Assembly (NCBI GenBank): GCA_031308135.1
Contig: JAHLJT010000631.1
Coordinates: forward strand, 34,643,522-34,707,521
Length of the DNA stretch: 64,000 nucleotides
Direction: 5' to 3'
DNA from: Acheta domesticus
Lineage: Eukaryota; Arthropoda; Insecta; Orthoptera; Gryllidae
Shown: piece after piece, positions 46,851-59,035 of the stretch
How the letters are laid out: the number at the start of each line of letters is the position of its first letter
Position numbering within the stretch: position 1 is the first letter of the stretch
Notes under the pieces: model-generated
The model's database searches: none
The model's input: only the letters and a program-made list of their open reading frames with translations
What the model was told of the DNA's origin: nothing
Program-made: the position numbers and the translations under genes

Positions 46851-48834
46851 CCTTCCGCCCCGACCCCCGTACCGACCCGCCCCCAACCCCCGCTCCGCCC
46901 TGCCCTCCGCCCTCGTCCTCGCCCCACACTCGTTCCGCTTTCGCCCTTTGGGGCGCCGCGCCGCGCTGGCATCGCGTCCGCGTGATTTATTGCGGCCTTC
47001 TGCGGCGCCCCACGCCTCCGCTCGTTGATCATTCGTAGGAGGAGTCTGCGTCTTGCGCCCTTTGCGCCCTTTTCCCGCCGCTACTTTGCCTACCAGGCAT
47101 TCCCTGCGCCCGCCAGCGCTTCTTCGCCAGGGTTCATAAATCGAGCAAAAAATTAAATGTAGCATGTACTATTTTTTAGAACTGTGAAAATGGCCTTCGG
47201 GCTTGTTAAAACGTATCCCTCAAATTAAAATATCTTAAAGATTTTTGGAACGGCACTAATATGCCGTGCTCTTGACTTGTGTAAAAGATAGTGGTCAAAT
47301 GTTTCTAGTTGCCCCAGTTATACATTACGCACACATCCATCCGTAATCATGTAAAAAGCTGTTTTTCGTCTCTGAGACCCTCGAAACTGATTTCTGTACC
47401 GAAATCTGACCTCTTAAGTTTTGGACCAAATTTATACTTCACTTTTATATTACATATAGCGAAGGAAATGTAACAGAAAAAATCTATAACTCCCAAAAAA
47501 GTTAGCATAGTTGGGATAAATGTGGTCCATGAAACGGAAATACTAGATTGAATTCTGTTGGTGTAATAAACGTCCACGATGGTACAGAACCTGTTTCGGC
47601 CATTTTTCACCAAGTGCCTGCATACAGCATACGAGATTCTGTTGTCTGTAAAAAAGTATTTTTCAGCACTCTTGCATGAAAACTTGTACTTCCCTTCAAT
47701 ACTCATTAATAGGATAGTGTTTACTTTGCGTCACACGTTCGCAAACGATTTTGCCGTATGCGTGCCGCAAACAAAAGTCACAGGCATGTGACGCAATTGA
47801 GTTCTGCAAATTAAACAAAACAACTGGGGCAACAGGAACAAAATTTAATAGAGAGCCTTCCGCCTCTTTCATTGAGAATTATCCCGAGAGAATACACTTG
47901 TAAGTTTCCATAAATTCGTAGTATAAAATAACCTACGGAACTCGTACGAAAAAGTCCAGGCGTTCGCATTTCAAAATGTTAACATTTCATTCGTTCGCCA
48001 AAAACCTTTCTGTATTAGTTTCATAAATAATTACAGTGTACCAAAAGTTCATAGCATTTCCTTCCCGAACCGTATACGAGCGTTGGGAAACCTTGTACGA
48101 TAAGATGTGGCATTTAATTAATTAATTTATTTATTTGTTTTTGGTCTGTGTGGTGTGTGAGAATTCAGGATGGTGGAAAATGCGAAATCTATATACGAAA
48201 GGACGAGGTATGAACTACATGCATGTACATTTAACGACACATCAAAATTGGTTTTTCTTATTTATTAATATATTTAAAATTACAGCACCGGTTTCTTGGT
48301 TCAAAGCTTTTCAGCATATACGAGTTCACTGCTTCCCAAAAGCATTACATACCCGTTTTAAAGGGCCGATAAGACGTTCCTGATCCCAAAGGCGTTGCTG
48401 ATCGCAGGTTGCTACGCGTCGTCGCAGAAACTCTCCTGACCATCTCGCGTCTCCCCGGTATGGAAGGGCATTATTCCCAAGAGCCTCCTACAATTTTCTG
48501 TGATATTCTCAGGCATTTCTTCCAAAGAGAATGCCTATCTTGGAGTATGAGCGCTACTTGGAACGGGTTACATTCATCTTCCACGGCGGCAGTCAGACGA
48601 CTGATGTCTACGTCTACGCTAATAGAGATACAAAGCCATTTGTTGTTGTGAACACACATTAGTAAAACGTTTCTTTCACACAAAACATAGAATTGTGTGA
48701 TTCAATAACCTTTCTTTTATAAAAAAACAGTTTGCCGTGACTTCTGCCCAACTTCATAATTATTAACATATATGCTCTGTGTAAAGATCAGAAGAGTATT
48801 GTCTAGGGCATCATGAGCTCTTGGCACGCGATTT
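46851..48834. other. Unassigned stretch
   Basis: A GC-rich flank to about 47130, then AT-rich sequence. A 119-codon minus frame (47347-47706) is hydrophobic in part but not recognised. Confidence 0.4.
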
Positions 48835-50215
48835 TTACTTTCCCGTATACGTACGTATACACGGAGTGATATACGTAGTATAGGGAAAGTTATGTAATGC
48901 TGCGCGAAAAAATGGCCAATTTTTCGGCGGAAAAAATTAATTGCCGGGCCGTGAAAACGAATAAGTGGATAAAACCAGTTGCTAAATTAAGAAAAAAAAT
49001 CCCCTAACACGTGGTGTAGCCAGAAACCCTGTTTTCTAGGTCCTTGATACCGAAAACCCAATTGAAAGGAAAACGTCCGTCTGTCCGTCTGTGAACACTG
49101 CTAGCGCCTAAACCATACGTACGATTTCTTCCAAAATGGATATTCCACGGTCGATCTGATTCTAGTCAAAGCTTTGAGATTTTGAAAAAGATTCTTCAAA
49201 ATTTGGGGGTACTTTATATGAAGCCCCCCGGGGATTCTCAAAATTTTCTCAAAAACAGCTCCAAATTTTTTCTTTAAATTTCTTGTATGAATAGAGTAAA
49301 ATACACTTATTAACGTGGCAAAGGTCCGATTTTCACGTACAACTCTGAATTTTCGAAAATTGTGAAAGTTTGAAATTTTTTCGGCTTTCTTTCTTTAACT
49401 ACAAAATTGAAGATAGAGATTTTTTCTTCAAATAAAGTTTGTTCTGCATTTTGAGTTCTTTAATAAAGGTCATGTAAATGTTTTTCAAAATTTTGGTAGT
49501 TTTCGTGCAATATTGCGTGCAATATGTGCGATTTTAAAAAATTACAAAAACAAGATTTTCTCAAAAATGGCTCCAAATTTTTTCTTTAAACTTTTGATAG
49601 GGATAGTGGTAAATGTACTCTATCAATGACATAAAAGCCATTTTGGTCTATTGGTTGGTTTTTTCAAAAATTACAAAAATGTAAATTTTTTTACTTGTCT
49701 CTCACGTCGTTAATATTTACATTATCGGCGATTTTTTCACATTATTATATTTACGAGTATATATGCTTTAAATAATGTCAAGTAAAGTTTCTCGAAAACA
49801 CAACCGTTTTCTGTGAAAAGTAGCTCAAATTTCGGTATTTTCAGAAATGCTCAAACGCCATTTTCTCGTATATGGCTGCAAATTTTTTCTTGAAACTTTT
49901 GTAACGGATAGTTATAATTAAACTCTTTAATATGATGTAAAGTTTATTTTGAGTTTTTTTTTTGTTTTTTTCAGAAATTATATAATTGTAATTTCTTTGA
50001 AAGATCTCTCACATCTTTAATATGCACATTACCAGCAATTTGTAAACATTATTACATTTGTGAGTGTAAGTGCTTCAAATAACTTCAAATAAAGTATTTT
50101 GAAAACTCAATCATTTTCTGTGAAAATGAGCTTCAAATTTTGCATTTTTAGTAGCGCTAAAACGCCATTTTCTCTTGAACGGCACATCGTTTTTAAAAGA
50201 AAATTGCCATTTGTG
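48835..50215. repeat. Repeat H: degenerate ~305-bp tandem units
   Basis: The left edge has an inverted repeat ACTTTCCCGTATAC / GTATAGGGAAAGT (48838-48892). CTC.....GGCTCCAAATTTTTTCTTTAAA-type blocks recur at about 49247, 49558, 49862 and 50168, a period of roughly 305 bp. ATTATTA.ATTT..GAGT blocks at 49743 and 50048 confirm it. A short GTCCGTCTGTCCGTCTGTG run lies at 49076. A relative in the opposite orientation lies at 51930-52745. Confidence 0.7.
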
Positions 50216-51929
50216 ACTAGGGTTTATTGTTCTTTAATATTCTAAAATTAATATTTTCGTTCTACCAATAGGAAACCGAAAAATTAAGAAAATGACAAAA
50301 AAATGTACTTTTGGCGGTGATAGATGGTAGCTGGCAAGAAAGAGTATGTGGCAATTGCGAATAGCTAGCGAAGACCCAAGAAAATAGAAAACTAATACGG
50401 GAAAGTCTGTGCCATTCTGTGGCACCACTAATTTTAGTGTCAAATAATTTAACTTCAGTAATAGCTGTTCATTCAAGTTACGTACTCAACAGCTGTCCTG
50501 TTAACTACTGACTTGGCCTAAAAATAGAAGACTCGAGTGGCACAAACCAAGGTTTTTTTTAGAGCCCTGCAAGCGACGGAATGCAAAACAGATGAACATT
50601 AGGACGGTGACTGGACTAGCGGCAGTTCAGGCAACCCCCAACGCATAGGAAACTATCTAATGGGTTTCTCACACCGTTGACAATTCAAATCCCCCGTCCC
50701 CCTCCGTTAGAGTGATTGACCAAATAACGTGTGTCGCAGAAGTAGGAATCGTTCCAGGACGTGGTTTTGCAATCATTTACTCCCACTGCCGCACTTTCTT
50801 TCCTGACTTGCGACTAGAGGAAGGTGCTCGAGTACTCTGTAACATGCATCATTCGTCTACGTCGGATTGGATAGTAATTTCTCACCCTGCTAGCTGCAAG
50901 TTTTCATCTGTAGAGCTCACCGCAGATTTGTACTTTAACGAGATCCCAGTTGCGAGGGGCGTCGAGGGAGCGTTATTTAGTTAGCCTGGGCTCGGGGGCG
51001 TGGTTTGGGCGCTGCTGCTGTGATCGCGCCTCATTGCATTACGTTGCCGCCAACCCCAGGCCCCAGGCCCTCCGCCAAGCGCCCGCTACCTTCGCGTCCA
51101 GGGATTTGGATCCAGGCCTTTGGCTCTGTGCAACCCTCACTCCTTGAAATGCGAGTGTTTGTTTTCTTTGTCAGTTCGGCTACTATTTATGTGAATTATT
51201 TATGTGAATCATGTTTTGTAATTATTTATGTGAATGTGTATTCGCTTTGTGCACCTGTTACAAACTTCTTTTCAGTCTCAATACACTGAGAAATTGTGCA
51301 AAATGTTAAAGATAGTCCTATTTCCCAGTTCTGTATAGTATTCATAAATTGCGAGGCTTTCTGTACACGAAACTTTGTAAAGCTGTTCAGGAGCACGTTA
51401 AGATGTGATTGGAAGCTAACGTAAGACAATTGACATTCGGAAGTAATCATTATTGCTTATTACTCGTACTGATACTTATTAAAATGCGAGAAAAATATGA
51501 ATGAAATATTTTCAATTGAATAAACATACTACTCAGTTGGAGGCCACTATGTAGTACGTTAATTATTTTTTTCATTTTACCAAAAAAAAATACCAAACCA
51601 AATAAAATGCCAAATTTTTTTTTTGAAAGGTCTGTGGCACAGATATCGAATTTAGTTGAATGAGCACTTGGTGCCGTAAAAGTTGCCTTTTGAGAACTAT
51701 AGACAGCTGAAGGTCGCCACTTTCTGGAAAAAATTCGGAAAAGTTAAGGAATTATATTGCTATGTCGAGGCAAATAGTGGTTACATCACGTACTTTCTCG
51801 CATCATTTCTAAATTTGGGATTTTCGAAAATACAGAGAGCTCCACAACAATCTTCCCATTCTTGTAAACGTTTCTTGTTCTATCCGTTGGATTGGAATTG
51901 GATGCACAATTTTTTTAATTGTGCATAAC
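50216..51929. other. Unassigned stretch between inverted H copies
   Basis: A GC-richer block at 50930-51130. The hairpin GCACAATTTTTTTAATTGTGC is at 51905-51926. Small frames only, none recognised. Confidence 0.4.
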
Positions 51930-52745
51930 TTTTTTTAAAGATATGATTTTTTTAAAACAGATTTTCAGACAAAAATCTCTATTTTCAATTTGGAGTTTTG
52001 AATACTAAAATTTTGCAATTTTACAAAATAGGAAGAGTTTGTCGGAAAAGTGACAATGAGACTAGACGACAGATAAAGAAAAAAATGGAGACATTTAAAA
52101 AAAAGTTAAAAGAAATTAAAAATTGTGTGTATTTCATGCAAAATTACGCGAAAACTACTCATTTTCGAACATTTTTTTCATGACTTTATTTCAAGATATA
52201 TCTTTAAATGACATAATTAATTAAAATAAAATACACATTTTCAATATTGTAGTTGTAAGGAGGTTGAAAAAATTAAACTTTCGCAATTTTCGAAAAATGG
52301 ACTATTTCAACGAAAATAGATTTGCACCATTCTCTTAAGCGTCCTTTACGCTCCCCGATGACAAAGTTTAATAAAAAATAGTGTTGCCTTTTGAGACTTT
52401 ATGCAAAGTACCCCCCAAAATCAAAATATCCTTTTCAAACTCAGAAGGACTTGAGATCATTTAAATTGATTGGGTTGGGAATATCAATTTTGAAGAAAAT
52501 CGACTGAACGATTTAGTCACTAGCCTTGAACGGACAAACGTTTTGCTGTCAGTTGATTTTCCGGTATCAAGAACCCACGAAATATAGACTATAATATATA
52601 ATATTTGAGACTAAACAACGAGTTAGAGGAAGTCATTTTCTAAATAGGAAAACAAAATTTATCCACTCTTGCGTTACCAGGGCTCGGCAATAAGAGTTTT
52701 CCTGCCGAAAATTCACCTTTTTCCGGCGCACGAGTAGAATACTTT
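51930..52745. repeat. Repeat H, inverted relative
   Basis: The reverse complement shares with 48905-49220 the order TTTTCGGC.GGAAAA, ATTGCCG.GCC, AGTGGATAAA, CTTGATACCG.AAA, AAAACGT..GTCCGT, TTC.AAA.TGGATATTCC-like and TTTGGGGG.TACTTT. Divergence is considerable. With the left copy it forms a large, spaced inverted pair. Confidence 0.65.
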
Positions 52746-53690
52746 TTCTTAAGAAGGAAAGGCGAGAAAGTAAAAATTATGGTAGTTTTAGAAGATTTTT
52801 TCAGAAGACAGCGACAGTTTTCAGTTTATGAACAAAGTAGATTTTCTTCTTGAGAAAACAGTGGGACATGGAAAGTTGTGGCTTTCAAAACCTGCTTTAT
52901 TACTGAGCTACAGTAATTGTTGAGCTTACAATATAATAATTTTGTTAGTATTGCCTTTTTCGCAGTGAAATCGGAGGCTATTAAATAATGAGAGATAGTA
53001 ATTGTGTTTTTAATCGTAGCGTATCAGTTTCTCTCTGTAAATAAAAAAAAATGCTAGAAAATCGGAGATATAACGAAGAGTTAAGCCAAACCGATAGAAG
53101 CTTTTGAATATCGACCAGTGTGTCGTTTCTATTTAAAGATCTGTACGTTACGAAATTCGTGGATCAATTCACAGGTTTTGTGAAGGTTTGGAATTGCCCT
53201 GGAAAGCCGGTAAAAGCCCGGAAAGTCCTGTGTCTGGCCAAGAGTGACCATCCTGAGAGAGCACGGCTTGGGCGAGAACTCGCGAGTAGTTCGCGAATTG
53301 TAGCTCGACAGGCGAGTCACGTCCGGCAGCGCGCGCCAGATCGCTCGTCGCGGTGCTCAGCCACTCCCGACTCCTGGAAGAAAACTTTATCGAAAGTTCC
53401 TTGGAGGCTGCGCGGATTCCTCCGTGTTGGGCGGAACGTCTGCGACTGATTCAACAAATGAAAATGAGATTAGATAAGAAAATTACAATAAAAAAAAAAG
53501 AGTTGTGTTACTGTGTATTGCATGTGAATCTTTTCATGGTTGCAAATGTACTGAATGGTTTTCATAGAACACGACGCAAAATTGTTGCGTCGATTGTTCC
53601 ATTTGCGAAGTTCCGCCCTTGTTCGTCGTTTTCGTATTGACGGGTGTTCGCTTGGCCTCTGTTCCATGTGCTGCTTCACATCTGTTCACA
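52746..53690. other. Unassigned stretch
   Basis: AT-rich to 53200, then GC-rich (53200-53450) with a 109-codon plus frame that is not recognised. Confidence 0.4.
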
Positions 53691-54180
53691 TCTTTCTTGT
53701 TGTGTGAAAAGCAAGCTTCGTATTTGTTGCGAGCGTAACGTATGTGTGTGTTTCGTTGCTTGAAACCGGCCTGGTTGTGGCACCTCGTTCGCTGTCGCTT
53801 GCACGGTGTGTGGGGCTCTCTCTCTCTCTCTCTCTCTCTTCTTCCCGCCTGTGGTTGTGGCTTCGCTGTCTCTCTGTCTCTCTCTCTAACCCGCTCCGCT
53901 TGCGCCGGCGCCGTCGTTCTCTAAGGGCCTTGTTCTGATTGTGCGTAGTGCGCTGGTGCCCGGCGTCAAGGTCCTCAGGTACGGACGCGCGCGCGCGCTC
54001 GCCCGCCGCCGCTCGCATCGCCCGCTGCCCGCCGCCCCGCTCGTCGCCCGCGCCGCGCCCACGGGCGGTCCGCGAACCCGGCGCCCCGTGCGGGGCCGCG
54101 CGCGAGGCGACGGCGCAGGGGAGGCTGCGGATCGCAAGGAGTACTGTAGGTTGCCGCAAGTAGAACAAGTCTGCTAACAA
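53691..54180. promoter_or_regulatory. CpG-rich island, possible promoter region
   Basis: A CT-rich stretch (53815-53890, (CT)n runs) leads into about 200 bp of very CpG-dense sequence (53980-54130). A short segment between a TAG at 53947 and CAG/GTACGG at about 53977 could be a small exon, but its translation (ALVPGVKVLR) is not recognised. The island is 5.4 kb upstream of the sphingosine kinase exon on the same strand; a link to that gene is speculative. Confidence 0.35.
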
Positions 54181-54599
54181 CACATGCAAGCTGGATACTC
54201 GATGTGCTGACAGTTGATTTGTTCCAAGGATGGCCAAGTGGTCGGTCGCCGGCAGCTCTAAAGGATAGCGCTCGCGAAAGTATCGTTAATGGGGTTCAGT
54301 CCTCTCATAGTGCAGTCGGACGCTACCTTTGGCGCAAGATTCTAATTTTTCTTAAACTTAAAATAACGAATGATTTAGAGCTAATAAAAGGTAGGTGAGA
54401 TAAACTTTAGTAATAAGTGAAATGAAAACGACATTTTTTAATCCCGAAAATGTAGTCGAAAAACTACCTTTATTTTCTATTTTAATTGTAACGTCAGAAG
54501 TGTTATTAAAATAAGTGGTTTGAGCTTGTTCAGAACAGTCGTGATTTTACAGAAGGCGAAATTTCAAAAAGCTGTTAAAAGCGTCAACAACTAAATCTT

Positions 54600-54777
54600 A
54601 TTAAGTTGGCTGTCCGGGTGACGCCGCGTCCATGGCAAAGGTGCCGACGTTTCGGTCGCCATTCTGCGACCTTCCTCAGGGCGTAATGCTAGGAGGGCTG
54701 AGGAAGGTCGCAGAATGGCGACCGAAACGTCGGCACCTTTGCCATGGACGCGGCGTCACCCGGACAGCCAACTTAAT
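54600..54777. mobile_element. Perfect 80-bp palindrome built on a hammerhead-like unit
   Basis: Arms 54600-54679 and 54698-54777 are perfect reverse complements over 80 of 80 bases, with an 18-nt spacer. The right arm starts with the hammerhead-like core and ends ..GCGTCACCCGGACAGCC. The same outer sequence, diverged, bounds the neighbouring unit at 54887-55004. Perfect arms next to a diverged relative indicate recent formation, by foldback or template switching, or recent insertion. Confidence 0.9.
54698..54731 (+). ncRNA. Hammerhead-ribozyme-like core (Penelope-type, short stem III)
   Basis: CTGAGGA (54698-54704) fits the invariant hammerhead box CUGANGA. An extra A is followed by stem II GGTCGC/GCGACC with loop AGAATG, and then GAAACGTC (54724-54731). 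In small hammerhead variants of Penelope-like elements, GAA-ACGU-C supplies a self-complementary stem III that forms between two molecules, with cleavage after C. All core bases are present. The same core occurs on the minus strand in the left arm. A free 5' strand for stem I is lacking on this side, so activity in this context is doubtful. Confidence 0.6.
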
Positions 54778-54886
54778 ATTGACTCCGGCCGCGGAAGCCT
54801 ACGCTCTAACTAATCTTATCTTTTCGGAAGATGTGTCGTCGTAAGTAATGTTGAAGGCTTCCGCGACTAGAGTCGTTTGAATGATC

Positions 54887-55004
54887 GTGGCTGTCCGAGT
54901 GACACCGCATCGATCTTGGCAAGTCTGCGCAGAGGAAGACGATGATAATATGGTCGAAACGTAGGTGTAACAGACTTTGATGCAGCATCACCCGGACAGG
55001 CAAG
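54887..55004 (+). ncRNA. Extended hammerhead-like unit, core degenerate
   Basis: The outer stem TGGCTGTCCGAGTGACACCG pairs with the end CATCACCCGGACAGGCAA with few mismatches. The inner stem I is AAGTCTG (54921) with CAGACTT (54971), 7 bp perfect. The core is CAGAGGA (54930-54936) in place of CUGANGA, i.e. U4 to A. Stem II is short (GAC/GTC), then GAAACGTA (54956-54963). The architecture is that of a type I hammerhead with long stem I, and the U4 change should abolish cleavage. Confidence 0.55.
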
Positions 55005-58000
55005 ATTATTCGGATGTATTGACTTTTTTTCTTTAGGGAAAAAGTGTGATAGATTATTTGCTGGCTCAAATGTCTAATAAGTAATAAATACGTTTATTTA
55101 GTTCTAAAAGAAAGTTTACCCTTTTGCAAATGTGCTGTTGATGTACTGAATATGATCGTATAAATGGAAAAGTTCTTATAAAAATCGTCTCTCTTGCTGA
55201 TTTCCCTTTCACGAATTGTTTACGGGAAAATCAGGAGAGACATTCAGAGTTCTGATTCAGTGAACCAAAGGAAGCCCTATTGTTGTATCGGAGACATATC
55301 GGTAGGTTGGCCCATAAACCTTGCAGTAGAGGTCGCAGAAAAAGAACAGATAACACTTCGCGTGCAAAAAAGCTTTGTCTACGCCACCGCCAGGATTCAA
55401 CTGAATGCGTGTGGAAGATGTCTCAAGCGGTTAATTACTGGGGCTGTAAAAATGCTCAACATGAACCGTAAAACGACAGCAACAACACAATTAATTCCTA
55501 AATGTGGCGGAAATTTCAAGTTCCGGCGTAATTTATTTCTTGACTTGATATTATTTTGTAAGCTGACGGGTGTTACGTCAAAGTCGTGAATCAAACCTAT
55601 CTGTTGTAGATCTTGCAAGACAAAAATACTTTCACTGAGGTAATGTCATAAACATTGCGGAAGTATGAAATGTAAGCACAGAATAAGAATCGTAATTGTG
55701 AAGGTCGTGTTCAATTATAGCAACATTTTAGCCACTACTATAGTATAAGTCGACAGATTTTTAGTATTAACGAGGCGTCAATAAAACAAGACGCCCTGAC
55801 CTCTGCTACAGAAAAAAAGTTTCGATTTTTGCAAAATAGATGGCTTGCTACATAACAGGTTTGTGATTGAATCTAACTTGTGTGTGGGTGTGCGCCTTGC
55901 TTGGTGATCTGGACTCTATTCTCACGTGTGTTCTAACTTTCCTCCTTTGGAATATTCAACAGAAACTGAGCTCTTCCAGTACTAATGCGTGTTGAGAATG
56001 ATGCACAGTCGAATTCAGTACACAGAAGTCACACACCTTTGTTTCAGTAAGCATTTTTCTTTGGTGTAAAATGTTTGGAAAAGAATAAAATCTACTTCTG
56101 TAAAAATAAGGCGGAGAAAACCTGCTTTGCTAGTTAAACTGAAATAGGCGCGAGGAATATTTTCAGCACTGGCTGTCCTTGGGTAAACAACAAAACATCG
56201 CCTTGGCAGCTTCAGTTATGTACCTTGATTTGGAGGGACGTGCCCATGACATGCGAAGGGGGTAATGCTCGGTCAATATGAACTGTATTAATGTAATTAA
56301 ATTGGCACATTTTCGAAGGTGCCTCAGGACTACTGAATCCTATAATAAATAACGTGGTGACTACCGAATAAATGGGGACATACTAGATGCATCTCATGTA
56401 AAGTGGTAACAAGACACGTCGTATCACGAAAATATAATAATTTACCTTTTCAAGACCACAAAGAGATACTTTATTTACGATACATATTATTTTACGAACA
56501 ACAAAACAGCGAGTAATATTAAAAATATTTTATCGCTGTGTGTAATACTTTGTTTTAGGGAAACACATTTCTAAAAATGTCGTGTTAGATGACATCAAAA
56601 TTCGTAGTTTACTACGCCACTGAATGTATAAAAGATATAAGTATTTTTTTATTAGCTTCAGGTAATAAAGATGTACTTTAATAACGCCATGGACCGATAA
56701 CAGGGTTTTATCTGCCAAATAAATTTTAAAATATTATAGCTTTTTCTTTACTTTAATCTGTGACACTCGTATACTCACTTACAATGATAAAGAATAATTT
56801 TCTTTTGTAAAACCGGTATTTATAGATTTCATTACAAAGTAATTAATAATAATAATTTAAAAGTTTGAATGGGTAAGTTATAATTCGGCATTTCGTATCA
56901 AATAAAAGGTGAAACTGTTAATCAGTTATATTAACCAAAGCGTTTGATTTTATTAATAGTAATAAGGGTGTATTAATATTATTTCAACACCAATGACTTT
57001 AACATACTTTGAACAAAACACGTCACTAACGTAGCGGAACATACAGTTCTACAATGTATGATAAAAACTTGTTTTCCCTTACGGGCTATAATATAATTCT
57101 ATAATTTTCAATTAAACTTCCTCAAAATCGTTTCTAGAAATTTCAAGATGATTTCAACCATTGCATTTTCTAAGATTTCTTAAACCTGTTACGTTGTATT
57201 CGATTCGAAATAAATGCTTGATAACGAACAATTATTTACGGTCCATGGGAGCTTTGATAAGAAGGGACTGGTAACGCTGTACTCACCACGTGTAGAATGA
57301 ATATGTGGCGTGAAATTATACTTCCGTCTCTGTAGATCTTCATTCTGTCAGTTCGAAACATTTCATTCCAAGGCAAACAACAGAATTTGCTCTTTTCCCG
57401 GGAATTTATGTCCTCTATAGAAGTTTCCAAAATTAGTGACTCAATTACTCCAATCTCCATTACTTGGTAAACTTCTACATAGCTCAGATATTGAAGACAA
57501 GTCACGTCACGGACGGCTCGTCACAAAAATTGGGAGAGTTTTCCATCAGAGTATCTGGACTTGGTATGGAAAATACAGCCATTCGGTTTAATGTCATGAT
57601 TTTATAAACACATTAAAATTTACCTTGGATTGTTTATGAAAAATTGTAATAACTCTGAGGATAATGAACTTTTTGGACAAGCCAATATGTGTTTTAATGT
57701 TCTAGTCTAGAATTAACCTGCGTCTCTTAGGTATTAATGAACGCAGATGGTGAATAAACTAGTATTCTTGTGACATACGTTTCTCATATTGCAGCTTTTT
57801 TGAAGAAAAATGAGTATTGCTATGGGCATATATTATTGAATATTTAAAGATTATGTAGAACATTTAGTTAATACCCATGTTCAGAAATGTCGACTCCATG
57901 GCGTGGGTTGGATGACCGTTCGTTTTGAGTGTCTCCAGTATCTTTGAATGAAAATAGCCTACATTGCTTGCGTGTTTGTTTATTATAGTTCAAACACTGT

Positions 58001-58052
58001 TTATTTTCCAAACTTGGGGATTTTATGGACAGCTTTTGAAATAGATTTAAAA
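55005..58052. other. Unassigned AT-rich stretch
   Basis: No gene recognised. A 131-codon plus frame (55194-55589) does not resemble a known family. Mostly AT-rich from 55600 to 58050. Confidence 0.4.
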
Positions 58053-58299
58053 TGAAGACTTCGGGGCAATAACATGCTATGTCACAATATGTAAGTTCTG
58101 AGAATAAGGAAAGTTTAGGACCTTGCATTCTACATATTGGAATAAGGAACATTAATTTATGAATTATATTAACATCTTGCTGCGAATTTTTATAATAAAA
58201 ACCCAGCATCTAGATACATCTACGGGGCATCGGAAAAAACACTAATATCTCAATTTTATCAGGAATGTAGCGTGGCTTGTTATTGCCCCAAGCTCTTCA
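58053..58299. mobile_element. MITE family C, copy 2
   Basis: 247 bp; left end TGAAGACTTCGGGGCAATAA, right end TTATTGCCCCAAGCTCTTCA (an inverted match). The internal TAAAAACCCAGCATCTAGAT matches copy 1 at 1913-2154. Non-coding. Confidence 0.8.
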
Positions 58300-59035
58300 A
58301 TATAAAGTACTTGATGATAATATCGCGTTGAGTTGTCTGAATTTCATTGTGCGATAATTTTATTTGGGTAAAAATTTGCAAGCATAGTTAATTCATTGTG
58401 AATAAAATGTAGAAATATGTTGTAACAGAGATTGAACATTGAAATAAATTATGAGAATAATGTCGTACAATGCGATGTAACATTGTTACCCACTTATTAG
58501 TAAATAAAAAAGTAATCATAAGACTTTGATCAAGCATGTTAAATAATTTTTAGTGATTTTGAGTAATACTTGCATAATAAGTTGGAGAAAGCCTTTAAAG
58601 GTCTGGATAAAATTAAATTATTTCTTACAAGGTTCAATACAAATGCTTTATAGTAGTAGGGAAACTCTTCAATTTAATAATACAGTGCGCAATAAATTAA
58701 ACCGGGTTACAGAAAGTGGCTATATTCTCCCAAAGGAGTTTGTGGAAGAATTATTTTGTTATTCAAACTTAAAGAGAAAAGTATGGGAAAAATGTATTTA
58801 AAAAATACGTTTTGAACAAATTTTACGCCAATGTATAGAACATGCTCCAGAATACTCTGAATTGGGGAAATTACGATTTAGACTAATGTTAAAGGTATTC
58901 TGTTGAACTGATCGAGTTAGGTTGAACTTAATTGAATCAGTTTAGGAGTGATTGAATTAATTGAGATGGGCTGAGCTCGGCCAAGCCGAGCTGAGCCCGC
59001 TTGGGCTGAGCGCGGTGAGGCAGAGTCAGGCTAAG
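58300..59035. other. Unassigned; upstream intron of the sphingosine kinase gene
   Basis: AT-rich, then from about 58970 an imperfect GGGCTGAG/GCCGAGCTGAGC pattern that looks like the ancestor or decayed edge of the 25-bp array. If the gene has upstream exons, this lies in an intron. Confidence 0.4.

Noticed and set aside
45371..47165. Several frames of 450-555 codons, Pro/Arg/Ala-rich or Gly/Arg-rich
   Set aside because: Produced by a C-rich minisatellite that lacks stop codons in every frame; no domain or splice evidence.
53947..53977. Possible mini-exon translating ALVPGVKVLR
   Set aside because: Weak acceptor, only about 30 bp, and no match to a sphingosine kinase or any other family I know.
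57868..58209. 113-codon minus frame
   Set aside because: It runs across the left part of MITE C copy 2 and has no recognisable domain.
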